Origin: Bacteroidales bacterium | GTDB lineage: Bacteria; Bacteroidota; Bacteroidia; Bacteroidales; ML635J-15 | Reading direction: 5' to 3' | Assembly (NCBI GenBank): GCA_016937855.1 | Contig: JAFGVU010000101.1 | Location: 1-64,000 of the forward strand | DNA length: 64,000 bases | Shown: piece after piece, positions 30,447 to 40,712 of the stretch | How positions within the stretch are numbered: the stretch's first letter is position 1 | Layout of the letters: the number at the start of each line of letters is the position of its first letter | Translations under genes and position numbers: made by a program | Notes under the pieces: model-generated | Told to the model about the DNA's origin: nothing | The model's input: only the letters and a program-made list of their open reading frames with translations | The model's database searches: none

Positions 30447-31664
30447 ATGAAAAACACACTAACCGCAATTGCCTTTATTTTAGTATTCGTAAATATTTCG
30501 TATTCGCAACAAAATTGCGCAGATGCAATTGAAATCACATTTGAAGAGTATTCTACATGTGGACAGATAGCAATAACAAATGCCAACTTAACAGATGCCG
30601 TTCCATCAATAGATTTGCCATCTCCAGAATGCGGTAACTTTGACGCAAGCACAAATGATCTTTGGTATTTAATAACAGTTCCCGATGGAGTAACAGAACT
30701 TGCGTTTCATGTAATGAATGCACCAACACCTATGCCGCTTGACGAATATCATCATCAGCCAGGTTTAGCTATTTATTCCGGGGAATGTGGAAATCTTACT
30801 TTACTAAATTGCTTTTATGAGGAAGGTAATTTTATAAATAATGGTGAAATTAGATTCGAAATAATTTCAGGACTTACCCCTGGAGAAGTAATCTTTCTAA
30901 GAGTTTGGGATATGAATAATTTTGCTGTTCCATTTTTCATAGCAGCATCTGTTCGAACAGAGATACCTGAACATAGTTGTGAAACTCCTGCTTTGCTAAG
31001 CGATGGAGGTTGTAACATACTTGCTCCCAAAGGAACTATTAATGCTCCAGAAGAGTGTGGCTGGAATGTTTCTGATAATACAATTTACTACTATTTTGTA
31101 GTCAATCAATCTGATCTGCAACCTGTAATAATTGATGCAAATTATGTTTTTTGCTTTGAAAATGGTAGTTCAATAGAAAACCCTGATGAATCTGAACTAC
31201 AAATGGCTATATATAAATGGAACGAAGTCGATTGTACTGGAGTTGGAGGTTCTGACGAATCAACATATTTTGGCTGTAACAATGGGACGGGAATGGTTAG
31301 TTTATCAGCACAACTTGATCCAGGATCATATATCCTTGCGATAGACGGTTATAGCACAATAACCGGAAACTCTTTATGCACTTTTGAGTTTAGTACAAAT
31401 TTCACTAACAGTATTTTTAGTTTCAATAATACTTTAGACTTAACAAACAGCATCTTCCCTAACCCCGCCACAAATTCTTTTATTATAAAATCAGCAAATA
31501 CCCCTGCAAATGTACAAGTCTTTGACCTTAACGGAAAACTTGTAAAATCAATTAACAATTATTCGGGTGAAAATATTGATATTACCGACTTACAAGGTGG
31601 AATTTACTTTGTAAAACTTATTGCTGGCGATAAGATTTCGGTTGGGAAATTGATGGTGGAGTAA
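30447..31664 (+). CDS. Secreted protein with T9SS type A sorting tail
   Basis: Signal peptide; C-terminal SIFPNPATNSFIIKSANTPANVQVFDLNGKLV...GGIYFVKLIAGDKISVGKLMVE. Confidence 0.88.
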   Translation: MKNTLTAIAFILVFVNISYSQQNCADAIEITFEEYSTCGQIAITNANLTDAVPSIDLPSPECGNFDASTNDLWYLITVPDGVTELAFHVMNAPTPMPLDEYHHQPGLAIYSGECGNLTLLNCFYEEGNFINNGEIRFEIISGLTPGEVIFLRVWDMNNFAVPFFIAASVRTEIPEHSCETPALLSDGGCNILAPKGTINAPEECGWNVSDNTIYYYFVVNQSDLQPVIIDANYVFCFENGSSIENPDESELQMAIYKWNEVDCTGVGGSDESTYFGCNNGTGMVSLSAQLDPGSYILAIDGYSTITGNSLCTFEFSTNFTNSIFSFNNTLDLTNSIFPNPATNSFIIKSANTPANVQVFDLNGKLVKSINNYSGENIDITDLQGGIYFVKLIAGDKISVGKLMVE

Positions 31665-32031
31665 ACTTACTCATTTGTAGTATTTTAGGATAATTTGTAT
31701 TTTTAGGGCTGGTTTGTGATAAGAATATGTATTATAATAAATTCTTCTATCGAGCCAACAAAATAATTACTATCTTTCTCCTCCAAAACCTTGCTTTTTA
31801 TAAAAAATTCTACTTAATTTGCTATAAGTAATAAAATATACTATACACCCGATAAATGATAAAAGGTAAAGATATACAACAAGCGTTTAATGGCTTTGGT
31901 CCCGATAATTTCGAGATGTGTGAGGTGGGAGGTGTAGGTGTGAGCGGGTTACCAGCAAGCATAAAACCTCCACCGATCCTATTTACAAATATCTACACTT
32001 CATATCTTAAACTTTTTAAAAGAACTTAATT

Positions 32032-34521
32032 ATGAAATGCATTATAACAAGTTCCATTATTTTCCTTTTTCTAGGTTTAAATGTGATGTTTTCGCAAATA
32101 GTTGCCGACACTTTCTATGTTCCTAATTATCCAATACCTCAAATCTACTACACTGACGATGCTCCCGAACTTAAAGATGATGCATGGAACCATACTTTAA
32201 AATATTTTCCGGATAGTATAATTTGCCAACTAGGATCAACCTGTGGTCAAGTTACCAGTATTTTCAATTGCTTAACTTATATGTTTAACAGAGCTTATAA
32301 CAGAGAAGCTGATTCAAGTAATACTTTCCCTCCAAATCATACATTTAATCAAATTAGCAAATACTATGGAGTAAACTCATTTGACTCTTGGAATATTGTA
32401 AAAAGCCAGGGGCATCCCAGCCAATTAGAATATGAAACAATTAATTTTAACGCTGTTCATTTTTACGGAGAATTCAATCACGATCATGTTTTTCAATTCT
32501 GGATGAATGGTTATGATAATTATTACAAGTCTTTCTTTAACAGAATTTCAGAATATTATAGTTTAAATGTAAATTCAGATGAAGACCTAAAACTTCTACA
32601 GCACTTCTTTAGCGATGGATTTGACGAAGGTTCAGATAGTGGTGGCATTGCAATAGTTTACACTAATGGTCATATATTACAAATGTATGCCGGTTATCGG
32701 ATATGGGAACCGGAACTTCACATCGGAAACACCACCAACAAAAATTATTGTTATGTGGTTGATTATCTATATCCATACACAGACCGTTATTTCAGTCATA
32801 GTTTAACAATAAATGGATATTACAAAAATGACTCTGTTGATTTCAATGATGATGGCATTATATCAGATACTATTGACATAAACAATGATGGTATAATAGA
32901 TTTTCACGACAATGAAACAGTTTTATGGATAATTACAAACTCTGTCGGATATGGACCAATCATGTTATTAAAGTATGATGCAATAGAACATTTCTGGAAT
33001 CAACAAGTGTTTTTTGCAGTTCCTGATATTTACTATCAACCAGAATTAACGTTTAAGATTAAACTTAAGCATTCTGAAAGAGGAGATATAAAAATTAGTG
33101 CCGGTATTTCCTCTGATTTGAAGTCTGAAAAACCTGAAATAGAAATTGATTTTCCTGTATTTAACTTTCAAGGCGGAGATGTGTGCATGACCGGAGTTGA
33201 TTCCCTTGCAGAACCAAATGTGCTGGAATTTGGTATTGATATTACAGATTTGAAAAACTATATTTCAGAACCTGGCACATATAAAGTCTTTATGCGTATC
33301 GAAAACGAAGGTTTGGCTGAAGGAGAATTACAATTCGCTTCAATAATTGATTATTCAAGTGGACAAGCTGTTGAAAAAAAACTTGTCAATTCCTCAGAGA
33401 TTCTACCTAGAATTTTTGACAATTATTATTCTGAAATACTATACTTACAACCCCGAGATTTTAATAATCACATACATATCTCAAACGAAAGTTTATACAC
33501 ACTTGAAACAAATACCTCTTTTTCGCTTAACCTGGAAGCTATTTACGGCCAGCCACCTTATGAATTTTATATACTTGATACTAATGAGTATCTGGTAGAG
33601 TTATCAAAAAAAGAATTTCCATCTGATGAAGGTTTTATATATGACACAATCAAATCAGTTGACATAAACCCCGACTGGTACATCCCATTTGCACGGGAAG
33701 ATTGGGACCAAATTCATCTTTTTAGTACCGGGGAATTAAGGTTTAGAAATGATACTATTTCAGATATAGAGTTATATCCATATCAAAATAATATGCGAGA
33801 TGAGAGGAAACTTGATTTTATGCCATTCGAGATTGATAAACTATATATCAAAGACCGGCCAATAGCATTTAATCTAACAAATAGTAAAATTCAGGTTTTC
33901 ATAAAAAACTTCTTTAAGATAGAAGGGCAGGAAGACGAAATTAAACACGAAAGCTACATCGAAATGTCCAAAGATGGCGTAATAGAGATCATATATGCAG
34001 ACACAGTCCCAAGTTATTCTATTTTCGCAAATATCAAAACAAACTGCAATAAGTATTTCATCCCATTCGACATCTCAATTGCAGGAACATACAACACTGT
34101 TACCTTCACTCCTAATCCTATTGACAGTTTATTTACTATTGACAATGCCGGTGTTTTAAGAATGCAACCAGTTTCTGAACCCGGTAAATACGAAACTTAT
34201 GTACTTGCTCGTGATGCAAACGGGCAAGAGTTTACAAAACGAATAGAAGTAAATGTTATTGATGAAAACATCATCGGAAATTTATATCCCAATCCAACAA
34301 AAGGCAACTTATATTGCGATATTTATAATCCAATAAAACAAAATACTACAATAGAGATTTTTACAATTTCCGGACAATGTGTTTATAAAGAAAGTCTATT
34401 GCTTGCAGCTGGTATCAACGAACATATTTTTGACACTTCACATTTTGGGCAAGGAGTTTACCTTTTAAAAATCAGTATGGGAAAAGAATCACAAACGCAA
34501 AGATTTGTAGTTACTAAATAA
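32032..34521 (+). CDS. Papain-like (C1-type) cysteine peptidase with T9SS type A tail
   Basis: ICQLGSTCGQVTSIFNC (Cys region), HSLTINGYY (His region), LWIITNSVGYGPIMLLKY (Asn region) match C1 order; C-terminal NLYPNPTKGNLYCDIYN...GVYLLKISMGKESQTQRFVVTK. Confidence 0.75.
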   Translation: MKCIITSSIIFLFLGLNVMFSQIVADTFYVPNYPIPQIYYTDDAPELKDDAWNHTLKYFPDSIICQLGSTCGQVTSIFNCLTYMFNRAYNREADSSNTFPPNHTFNQISKYYGVNSFDSWNIVKSQGHPSQLEYETINFNAVHFYGEFNHDHVFQFWMNGYDNYYKSFFNRISEYYSLNVNSDEDLKLLQHFFSDGFDEGSDSGGIAIVYTNGHILQMYAGYRIWEPELHIGNTTNKNYCYVVDYLYPYTDRYFSHSLTINGYYKNDSVDFNDDGIISDTIDINNDGIIDFHDNETVLWIITNSVGYGPIMLLKYDAIEHFWNQQVFFAVPDIYYQPELTFKIKLKHSERGDIKISAGISSDLKSEKPEIEIDFPVFNFQGGDVCMTGVDSLAEPNVLEFGIDITDLKNYISEPGTYKVFMRIENEGLAEGELQFASIIDYSSGQAVEKKLVNSSEILPRIFDNYYSEILYLQPRDFNNHIHISNESLYTLETNTSFSLNLEAIYGQPPYEFYILDTNEYLVELSKKEFPSDEGFIYDTIKSVDINPDWYIPFAREDWDQIHLFSTGELRFRNDTISDIELYPYQNNMRDERKLDFMPFEIDKLYIKDRPIAFNLTNSKIQVFIKNFFKIEGQEDEIKHESYIEMSKDGVIEIIYADTVPSYSIFANIKTNCNKYFIPFDISIAGTYNTVTFTPNPIDSLFTIDNAGVLRMQPVSEPGKYETYVLARDANGQEFTKRIEVNVIDENIIGNLYPNPTKGNLYCDIYNPIKQNTTIEIFTISGQCVYKESLLLAAGINEHIFDTSHFGQGVYLLKISMGKESQTQRFVVTK

Positions 34522-34799
34522 TCTAAAGGTTTACACAAACTCATATTCCGGAAGGAAAGAGTAAGAGAAGATAATACTAGTTTATAAAAATCGAAAATAC
34601 AAATTATATATTAAATAAATATAACAAAAATGCTAGCTGTTAACAACACCTATATTCCATGTAGAGTTTTATGCTGGTAATTCTGGAAGTCGAGCTTCCA
34701 TTAACCGCCAAATTTTGTAATTTACTCACCATTTAATTATTTTGATACTCAAGATGAAATTCACAAAGATGATCGTCCTAAATAGTTGCCATAATTTTA

Positions 34800-34807
34800 T
34801 ATCTTTG
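34800..34807 (+). promoter_or_regulatory. Bacteroidetes-type -7 promoter element
   Basis: TATCTTTG 17 nt before the corA-like ATG. Confidence 0.5.
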
Positions 34808-34824
34808 AATACAAATTATTTCTA

Positions 34825-35886
34825 ATGATAAACTTAAAACGAAATAAATCGAAAGTTGGATTACCTCCAGGAAGTCTTGTATTTAGCGGAACTGAACGCA
34901 GTCACGACATTTCAATTGAGCACATCGCCTATTCTACAACTGAATATTTTGAAGAAACTATACATTCCATCAAAGAAATAGATATTTCTCCCGATTCCGG
35001 CAAAGTGCATTGGATAAACTTAAACGGTGTACATGATTCTGATTTGATTAAAAATATCGGCGAAAAATTTAATATTCATAAACTTGTACTCGAAGACGTT
35101 CTTAATACCCACCAACGGCCAAAAGTTGATATTTACGACGAGCATATTTTTGCAGTAATAAAAATGTTGGTTTACAATAAAACCGATAAAAGTGTTGACT
35201 CAGAACAAGTGAGTATTGTCGCCGGAAGTAATTACCTTATTTCTTTTCAAGAAAAAACCGGAGATGTTTTTGAGCCATTACGTAAAAGAATAAAAACCGC
35301 CAGCGGTAAAATCAGAACTCTAGGGTCAGATTACTTACTTTATGCAATTCTCGACATTATTATTGATAACTATTTTATCCTTCTCGAAAACCTTGGTGAT
35401 GAAGTCGAAAAATATGAAACCGAGCTAATTGATAACGCGAATAAAGACATCCTTAACAGAATATACTACCTCAAACGCGAAAACCTTCTATTGAGAAATG
35501 CTGTTTGGCCTGTTAGGGAACTTGTTTCACAATTCGAGAAAACCGAATCGACTCTTATAAAAAAGAAAAATCTAATCTATTTCCGCGATTTGTATGATCA
35601 TACAATTCAGGTAATTGATAATGTTGAGATTTATCGAGATTTATTATCTGGCTTAATCGAACTGTATTATACCGGAACCAGTAATAAAACCAACGAGGTA
35701 ATGAAAGTGCTGACAATCATTTCAACCATTTTTATCCCATTAACATTTATTGCCGGTGTTTATGGAATGAACTTTAAATATATGCCCGAACTTGAATGGC
35801 ATTGGGCTTACTTTAGTGTTTTAGGTTTAATGATTGTAATATTTATACTAATGATTTGGTACTTTAAACGTAAAAAATGGCTGTAA
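34825..35886 (+). CDS. corA: CorA-type magnesium/cobalt transporter
   Basis: YGMNFKYMPELEWHWAYFSVLGLMI (GMN motif) and CorA N-terminal domain. Confidence 0.93.
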   Translation: MINLKRNKSKVGLPPGSLVFSGTERSHDISIEHIAYSTTEYFEETIHSIKEIDISPDSGKVHWINLNGVHDSDLIKNIGEKFNIHKLVLEDVLNTHQRPKVDIYDEHIFAVIKMLVYNKTDKSVDSEQVSIVAGSNYLISFQEKTGDVFEPLRKRIKTASGKIRTLGSDYLLYAILDIIIDNYFILLENLGDEVEKYETELIDNANKDILNRIYYLKRENLLLRNAVWPVRELVSQFEKTESTLIKKKNLIYFRDLYDHTIQVIDNVEIYRDLLSGLIELYYTGTSNKTNEVMKVLTIISTIFIPLTFIAGVYGMNFKYMPELEWHWAYFSVLGLMIVIFILMIWYFKRKKWL

Positions 35887-35945
35887 ATGCAATCGCAAAT
35901 CCCCGCCAGCCTGTGAGCTCGCGCTAAAGGTTCAGTAGCCCCTAA

Positions 35946-36809
35946 TTACAATTTTTCCAACATTAGACGACAAGAATTTGTCCAATAGGGGATTTCAACC
36001 CCAAAGACATCAACTATTTTACGTTTATCTAAAACGCTATATGCAGGACGCTGTGCTTTAGTAACAAATTCACTGCTTCGTACCGCAAAAACAGGAGTTG
36101 CAATTTTGTTTTCCTGCAATAAAAACACAGCAAAATCATACCACGAGCAAACGCCAAGATCTGAATAATGATAAATTCCCGATTGCCACATATTATCCGA
36201 AAAATAGTTGTTTACAATTGTTAAAATTGCATTTGCAAGACTTCCGGCATAAGTTGGTGTTCCAACCTGATCGAAAACAACATTCAGGCTTTGTTTTTGT
36301 GTTGCGAGCCGTAATATTGTTTTTGCAAAATTATGTCCGTATTCGCTGTACAGCCACGATGTGCGAATAATCACACTTTCCGGGGCATTGTTTAAAACCT
36401 GCTTTTCGCCTTCGAGCTTTGATTTGCCGTAAACAGAGACAGGATTTTCTATATCCGTTTCGGTGTAGGGCGTGTTTGCTGATCCATCAAAAACGTAATC
36501 AGTTGAAATGTGTATTAATTTGATTTTATTTTGGCTCGCAATTTCTGCTAAAAATCCTGGACCAAAAGCATTTACCTTGTATGCATTTTCTGCGTCATCT
36601 TCGGCTTTGTCAACAGCAGTGTATGCAGCGCAGTTTACTATTAAGTCGATTCGATGATTATTGAAAATTTTCTCGATTTGATTTTTATCTGTGATATCAG
36701 TTTCGGGAAGGTCGCATGCAATTATGTTTAGTGATGAAAAATCAACAGCTAGATCAGAGAGCTTTTGCCCTAATTGTCCTTTTGCTCCGGTTATCAGAAT
36801 GTTCCTCAT
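35946..36809 (-). CDS. rfbD: dTDP-4-dehydrorhamnose reductase
   Basis: ILITGAKGQLGQKL; NCAAYTAVDKAEDD; STDYVFDGSANTPYTETD. Confidence 0.93.
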   Translation of the reverse strand: MRNILITGAKGQLGQKLSDLAVDFSSLNIIACDLPETDITDKNQIEKIFNNHRIDLIVNCAAYTAVDKAEDDAENAYKVNAFGPGFLAEIASQNKIKLIHISTDYVFDGSANTPYTETDIENPVSVYGKSKLEGEKQVLNNAPESVIIRTSWLYSEYGHNFAKTILRLATQKQSLNVVFDQVGTPTYAGSLANAILTIVNNYFSDNMWQSGIYHYSDLGVCSWYDFAVFLLQENKIATPVFAVRSSEFVTKAQRPAYSVLDKRKIVDVFGVEIPYWTNSCRLMLEKL

Positions 36810-37360
36810 ATAGTAAAATTCTTTTCAGAAACTGCAAATGCAGGATTTTTGGTGTCTTTATCTGAAATTATGCGGTCTTGTGCTGCAATTTGCCAATCGA
36901 TTTTAAGATCGGGGTCATCAAATTTAATTCCTCTTTCCGAATTTGGATTGTAATACTCGTCGCACAAATATGAGAAAACTGCTCTTTCGGATAAAACTGC
37001 AAATCCATGAGCAAATCCTTTTGGGATAAAAAATTGCAATTTATTTTCGCCGCTAAGTTCAACAGCATGATGCATCCCATAAGTTGGAGAGCCTTGTCGT
37101 AAATCAACCGCAACATCAAGCACTTTGCCGTAAACCACTCTCACTAGCTTCGACTGTGCATGTGGATTTAATTGATAATGCAATCCTCTGATAACTCCGT
37201 ATCCCGAGCTGGATTCATTGTGTTGAATAGGATTAAAAATAAGCTTATTTTCCAAGGCTAACTTCTGATTCCACGACTCAAAAAAGTAACCACGTTTATC
37301 CTCAAAAACTTTTGGTTCAATAACAACTAATCCTTTAATATTTGTTTCTTTAATTATCAT
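36806..37360 (-). CDS. rfbC: dTDP-4-dehydrorhamnose 3,5-epimerase
   Basis: [50 protein letters not shown]. Confidence 0.95.
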   Translation of the reverse strand: MIIKETNIKGLVVIEPKVFEDKRGYFFESWNQKLALENKLIFNPIQHNESSSGYGVIRGLHYQLNPHAQSKLVRVVYGKVLDVAVDLRQGSPTYGMHHAVELSGENKLQFFIPKGFAHGFAVLSERAVFSYLCDEYYNPNSERGIKFDDPDLKIDWQIAAQDRIISDKDTKNPAFAVSEKNFTI

Positions 37361-38235
37361 AATGGAATGTCATCATTTAAGATTTTTAATAAATATTGAC
37401 CATATTGGCTTTTTTGCAGTGGGATTATTAGTTTTTCGAATTGTTCTTTATTTATAAAACCTCTACGGTAAGCAATTTCTTCGATACACGATGCCTTTAA
37501 TCCTTGACGCATTTCTATAGTTTCGATAAAATTTGCTGCTTGCAATAAGCTCTCGGGAGTTCCTGTATCAAGCCATGCAAATCCGCGACCCAATAATTTA
37601 ATTTGGAGACGTTTTTCTTCTAAAAACAAATTGTTGAGATCGGTAATCTCAAGTTCTCCACGCTTTGAAGGTTTAAGATTCTTAGCTTTTTGAACCACAT
37701 CATTACTATAAAAATATAATCCCGTAACGGCATAGTTTGATTTTGGATTTTCGGGTTTTTCTTCAATCGAAAAAACATTTCCATCTTTGTCAAATTCTGC
37801 AACGCCATATCGTTGTGGATCGTTTACATAATATCCGAAGATTAATGCACCATCGTCTAATTTTGCTGCGTTAATAAGTACTTCTCCAAATCCCTGACCA
37901 TAAAAAATATTGTCTCCAAGAACAAGACAAACATTATCGTCGCCGATAAATTCATCTCCCAAAATAAATGCCTGGGCCAGTCCGTCGGGTGAGGGTTGAA
38001 CTTTATATTGGATATCCATTCCAAGTTGAGAACCATCACCAAAAAGTCTTTCGTACAAAGATATGTCCTGAGGAGTTGAAATGATTAAAACTTCGCGTAT
38101 TCCTGCAAGCATTAACACCGATAGGGGATAGTAAATCATCGGTTTGTCGTAAACGGGAATAATTTGCTTTGATATGCTTATAGTCATTGGGTGCAAACGC
38201 GTTCCGGCTCCTCCGGCTAAAATAATACCTTTCAT
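37357..38235 (-). CDS. rfbA: Glucose-1-phosphate thymidylyltransferase
   Basis: [39 protein letters not shown]. Confidence 0.96.
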   Translation of the reverse strand: MKGIILAGGAGTRLHPMTISISKQIIPVYDKPMIYYPLSVLMLAGIREVLIISTPQDISLYERLFGDGSQLGMDIQYKVQPSPDGLAQAFILGDEFIGDDNVCLVLGDNIFYGQGFGEVLINAAKLDDGALIFGYYVNDPQRYGVAEFDKDGNVFSIEEKPENPKSNYAVTGLYFYSNDVVQKAKNLKPSKRGELEITDLNNLFLEEKRLQIKLLGRGFAWLDTGTPESLLQAANFIETIEMRQGLKASCIEEIAYRRGFINKEQFEKLIIPLQKSQYGQYLLKILNDDIPL

Positions 38236-38241
38236 AGTTTC

Positions 38242-39177
38242 TTAAATTTTATTTTTAAAATAATTGATTGTTTTTATCAGACCTTGTTCAAGATCAATTT
38301 CGGGATTCCAATTGTCAAGCACTTTTTTTGCTAAGGAAATATCGGGTTTGCGTTGAGTAGGATCATCTTCCGGTAAAGGATAATATTCAATTGTGCTTTT
38401 TGATCCTGTTAAAGAAAGAATTTTTTCAGCAAGTTCAATCATTGTAAATTCGCCCGGATTGCCGATATTAACTGGACCTGTAACGCTATCGTCTGTGTTC
38501 ATCATTCTTATTAAACCTTCAACCAAATCGTCAACATACTGAAAGCTTCTTGTTTGAGTTCCATCACCGTATATTGTGATTGGTTTGTTTTGCAAAGCCT
38601 GTACAATGAAATTAGAGATTACTCTGCCATCGTTTGGGTGCATATTGGGTCCGTAAGTGTTAAAAATCCTGACAATTTTTATTCGTACATTATTTTGTTT
38701 ATGATAATTTACGAATAATGATTCGGCACATCTTTTTCCTTCATCGTAACAAGAACGTGAGCCAATAGGATTAACATTTCCCCAATATGTTTCTGGTTGT
38801 GGATGAATGTCGGGATCGCCATATACTTCGCTGGTAGATGCTTGCAAAATTTTTGCTTTAATTCTTTTTGCTAAACCCAGCATATTGATCGACCCCATCA
38901 CCGAAGTTTTTATTGTTTTGATAGGATTATACTGATAGTGAACCGGCGATGCAGGACATGCAAGATTGTAAATCTCATCCACCTCAATAAAGAAAGGCAT
39001 AGTAATGTCGTGTCGCACCAGCTCAAAGTACGGATTGTCGATTAAATGTATAATATTTGATTTTGAACCAGTAAAGTAATTGTCGAGACAAATTACCTCG
39101 TTGCCATCTTTTAAAAGACGTTCACATAAGTGAGAACCAATAAATCCGGCACCTCCTGTAACTAAAATTTTCTTCAT
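38242..39177 (-). CDS. UDP-glucuronate decarboxylase-like SDR (UXS)
   Basis: [96 protein letters not shown]. Confidence 0.9.
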   Translation of the reverse strand: MKKILVTGGAGFIGSHLCERLLKDGNEVICLDNYFTGSKSNIIHLIDNPYFELVRHDITMPFFIEVDEIYNLACPASPVHYQYNPIKTIKTSVMGSINMLGLAKRIKAKILQASTSEVYGDPDIHPQPETYWGNVNPIGSRSCYDEGKRCAESLFVNYHKQNNVRIKIVRIFNTYGPNMHPNDGRVISNFIVQALQNKPITIYGDGTQTRSFQYVDDLVEGLIRMMNTDDSVTGPVNIGNPGEFTMIELAEKILSLTGSKSTIEYYPLPEDDPTQRKPDISLAKKVLDNWNPEIDLEQGLIKTINYFKNKI

Positions 39178-39498
39178 AGATAAATTGTTTTTATCACGAA
39201 GTAAAAATATAAGTTATTTTCCATAAAAGCAATTTTATCATGAATTATGCAAATCTGTAATATGGTTACCTACGTTTTACACAAATAAACCCAACAAAAA
39301 TAATTTAACATATTCCTAAAATCGTTATGAGAATTTGATTTTTTTGTATAGTTTTACGGGGTGGAATGATTATTAGTTTTATGGAGGGTTGTTTTGGGGA
39401 GGAGTGAGTTTGGTTGAAATTAAAACATCCCTTAGTCTGCCAATATAAATTATTTAATAACTTTGTATCGAAAATATTGAACTTGCATTATTACAGAA

Positions 39499-39597
39499 AT
39501 GATAACGGAAAACGCTGAAAATACAATAAATACTTTTTCCGTATGTGACTCTTTCAAATGCCGACAACTTTGGTTGAAAAAGGAAGATGTTAATTAG
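39499..39597 (+). CDS. Putative 32-aa small ORF preceding the HNH gene
   Basis: ATG...TAG encoding MITENAENTINTFSVCDSFKCRQLWLKKEDVN; 5-nt gap to the HNH start. Not in the supplied ORF track; coding status uncertain. Confidence 0.35.
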   Translation: MITENAENTINTFSVCDSFKCRQLWLKKEDVN

Positions 39598-39602
39598 AAT
39601 AT

Positions 39603-40712
39603 ATGAATAGTGAAGTATTTTATAATATTAGCAAAATTGTAGAACGAGACAGTAAGGCAACAACTTATAAGTTTGCTCTAATGCGTGGAGTTATAGATAT
39701 TATTCAGGACAATTCTCCTTATATTATATTTGAAGAAAATCGTGTTCATATACCAACTGGACTTCTTATTGAAAAATGGTTGATGTATTATTATCCGATT
39801 TTAAAATCACAAACTTCAATTCCTCAAATCAATGGTAACACGAATTTAGCTTTTAGCAATCAGTTTTACAAATTAATTTTGGATTATGAAGCTCGGGGCG
39901 GTTTTTCTGCATTTTATAACGACCTAAAGAATAAAGGAATACCTGAAGATTTGCAAGGTGAGTTTTTTGAACTTGCGAAAAAGTTAAGAGATACTATTAC
40001 TAAAATGCCGATGAAATATATTGGGCGTTCCATAACTAATGACTTCTATTCCATTTTTAATTATAAAAACCAAACAACTAGAAGAAAATCGACAATAGAC
40101 ATTGAAGACTTAATCAATGAATTTGGAACATTTTCAATCCCAGACGAATATTACGAGGCGTTTAGGATTTTAGGTAGTTTCATTAGTGGACGAGATTCAA
40201 TTCTTTTTAAATGGGCTGAATTTTCTGTGAAAGCTTCGGGCAACAATCTCTCTGTGCACAAAGTTCTTAATGAGGTTTTAAAGAGCCCAATTACATTGAG
40301 AGATATCAAAGAATCGAAAAAACTATATAAAGAGATTCTTCAAAAAACTGGAGATGTTTATTGCGTTTGGACTGGTAGAAAAATTTCAAAATATGATATT
40401 GACCATTTGATTCCGTTCTCCGTTTGGAAAAATAATGATCTATGGAATTTACTTCCATCAGATTCAAAAACTAACAACCAAAAGAGAGACAAAATACCAA
40501 CACCAGAAGTTATTGAAAGACAAAAAAGTTTAATTGTCGATTATTGGGGCATTATATATGAACACCAATCAAAGCGTTTCAGAAAAGAAATTCAAGTTGC
40601 ACTATTAGGAAATTATTCTTTTGATTCTTGGAAAAATAGTGGTATTTTGCAATTACAAAATAGTTGCAACTATCTAATTGAAAACAGAGGTTTTGAAGGA
40701 TGGAAAATTTAA
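39603..40712 (+). CDS. HNH endonuclease domain protein
   Basis: CVWTGRKISKYDIDHLIPFSVWKNNDLWNLLPSDSKTNNQKRDKIP (DHxxP...N...N..K core). Confidence 0.85.
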   Translation: MNSEVFYNISKIVERDSKATTYKFALMRGVIDIIQDNSPYIIFEENRVHIPTGLLIEKWLMYYYPILKSQTSIPQINGNTNLAFSNQFYKLILDYEARGGFSAFYNDLKNKGIPEDLQGEFFELAKKLRDTITKMPMKYIGRSITNDFYSIFNYKNQTTRRKSTIDIEDLINEFGTFSIPDEYYEAFRILGSFISGRDSILFKWAEFSVKASGNNLSVHKVLNEVLKSPITLRDIKESKKLYKEILQKTGDVYCVWTGRKISKYDIDHLIPFSVWKNNDLWNLLPSDSKTNNQKRDKIPTPEVIERQKSLIVDYWGIIYEHQSKRFRKEIQVALLGNYSFDSWKNSGILQLQNSCNYLIENRGFEGWKI

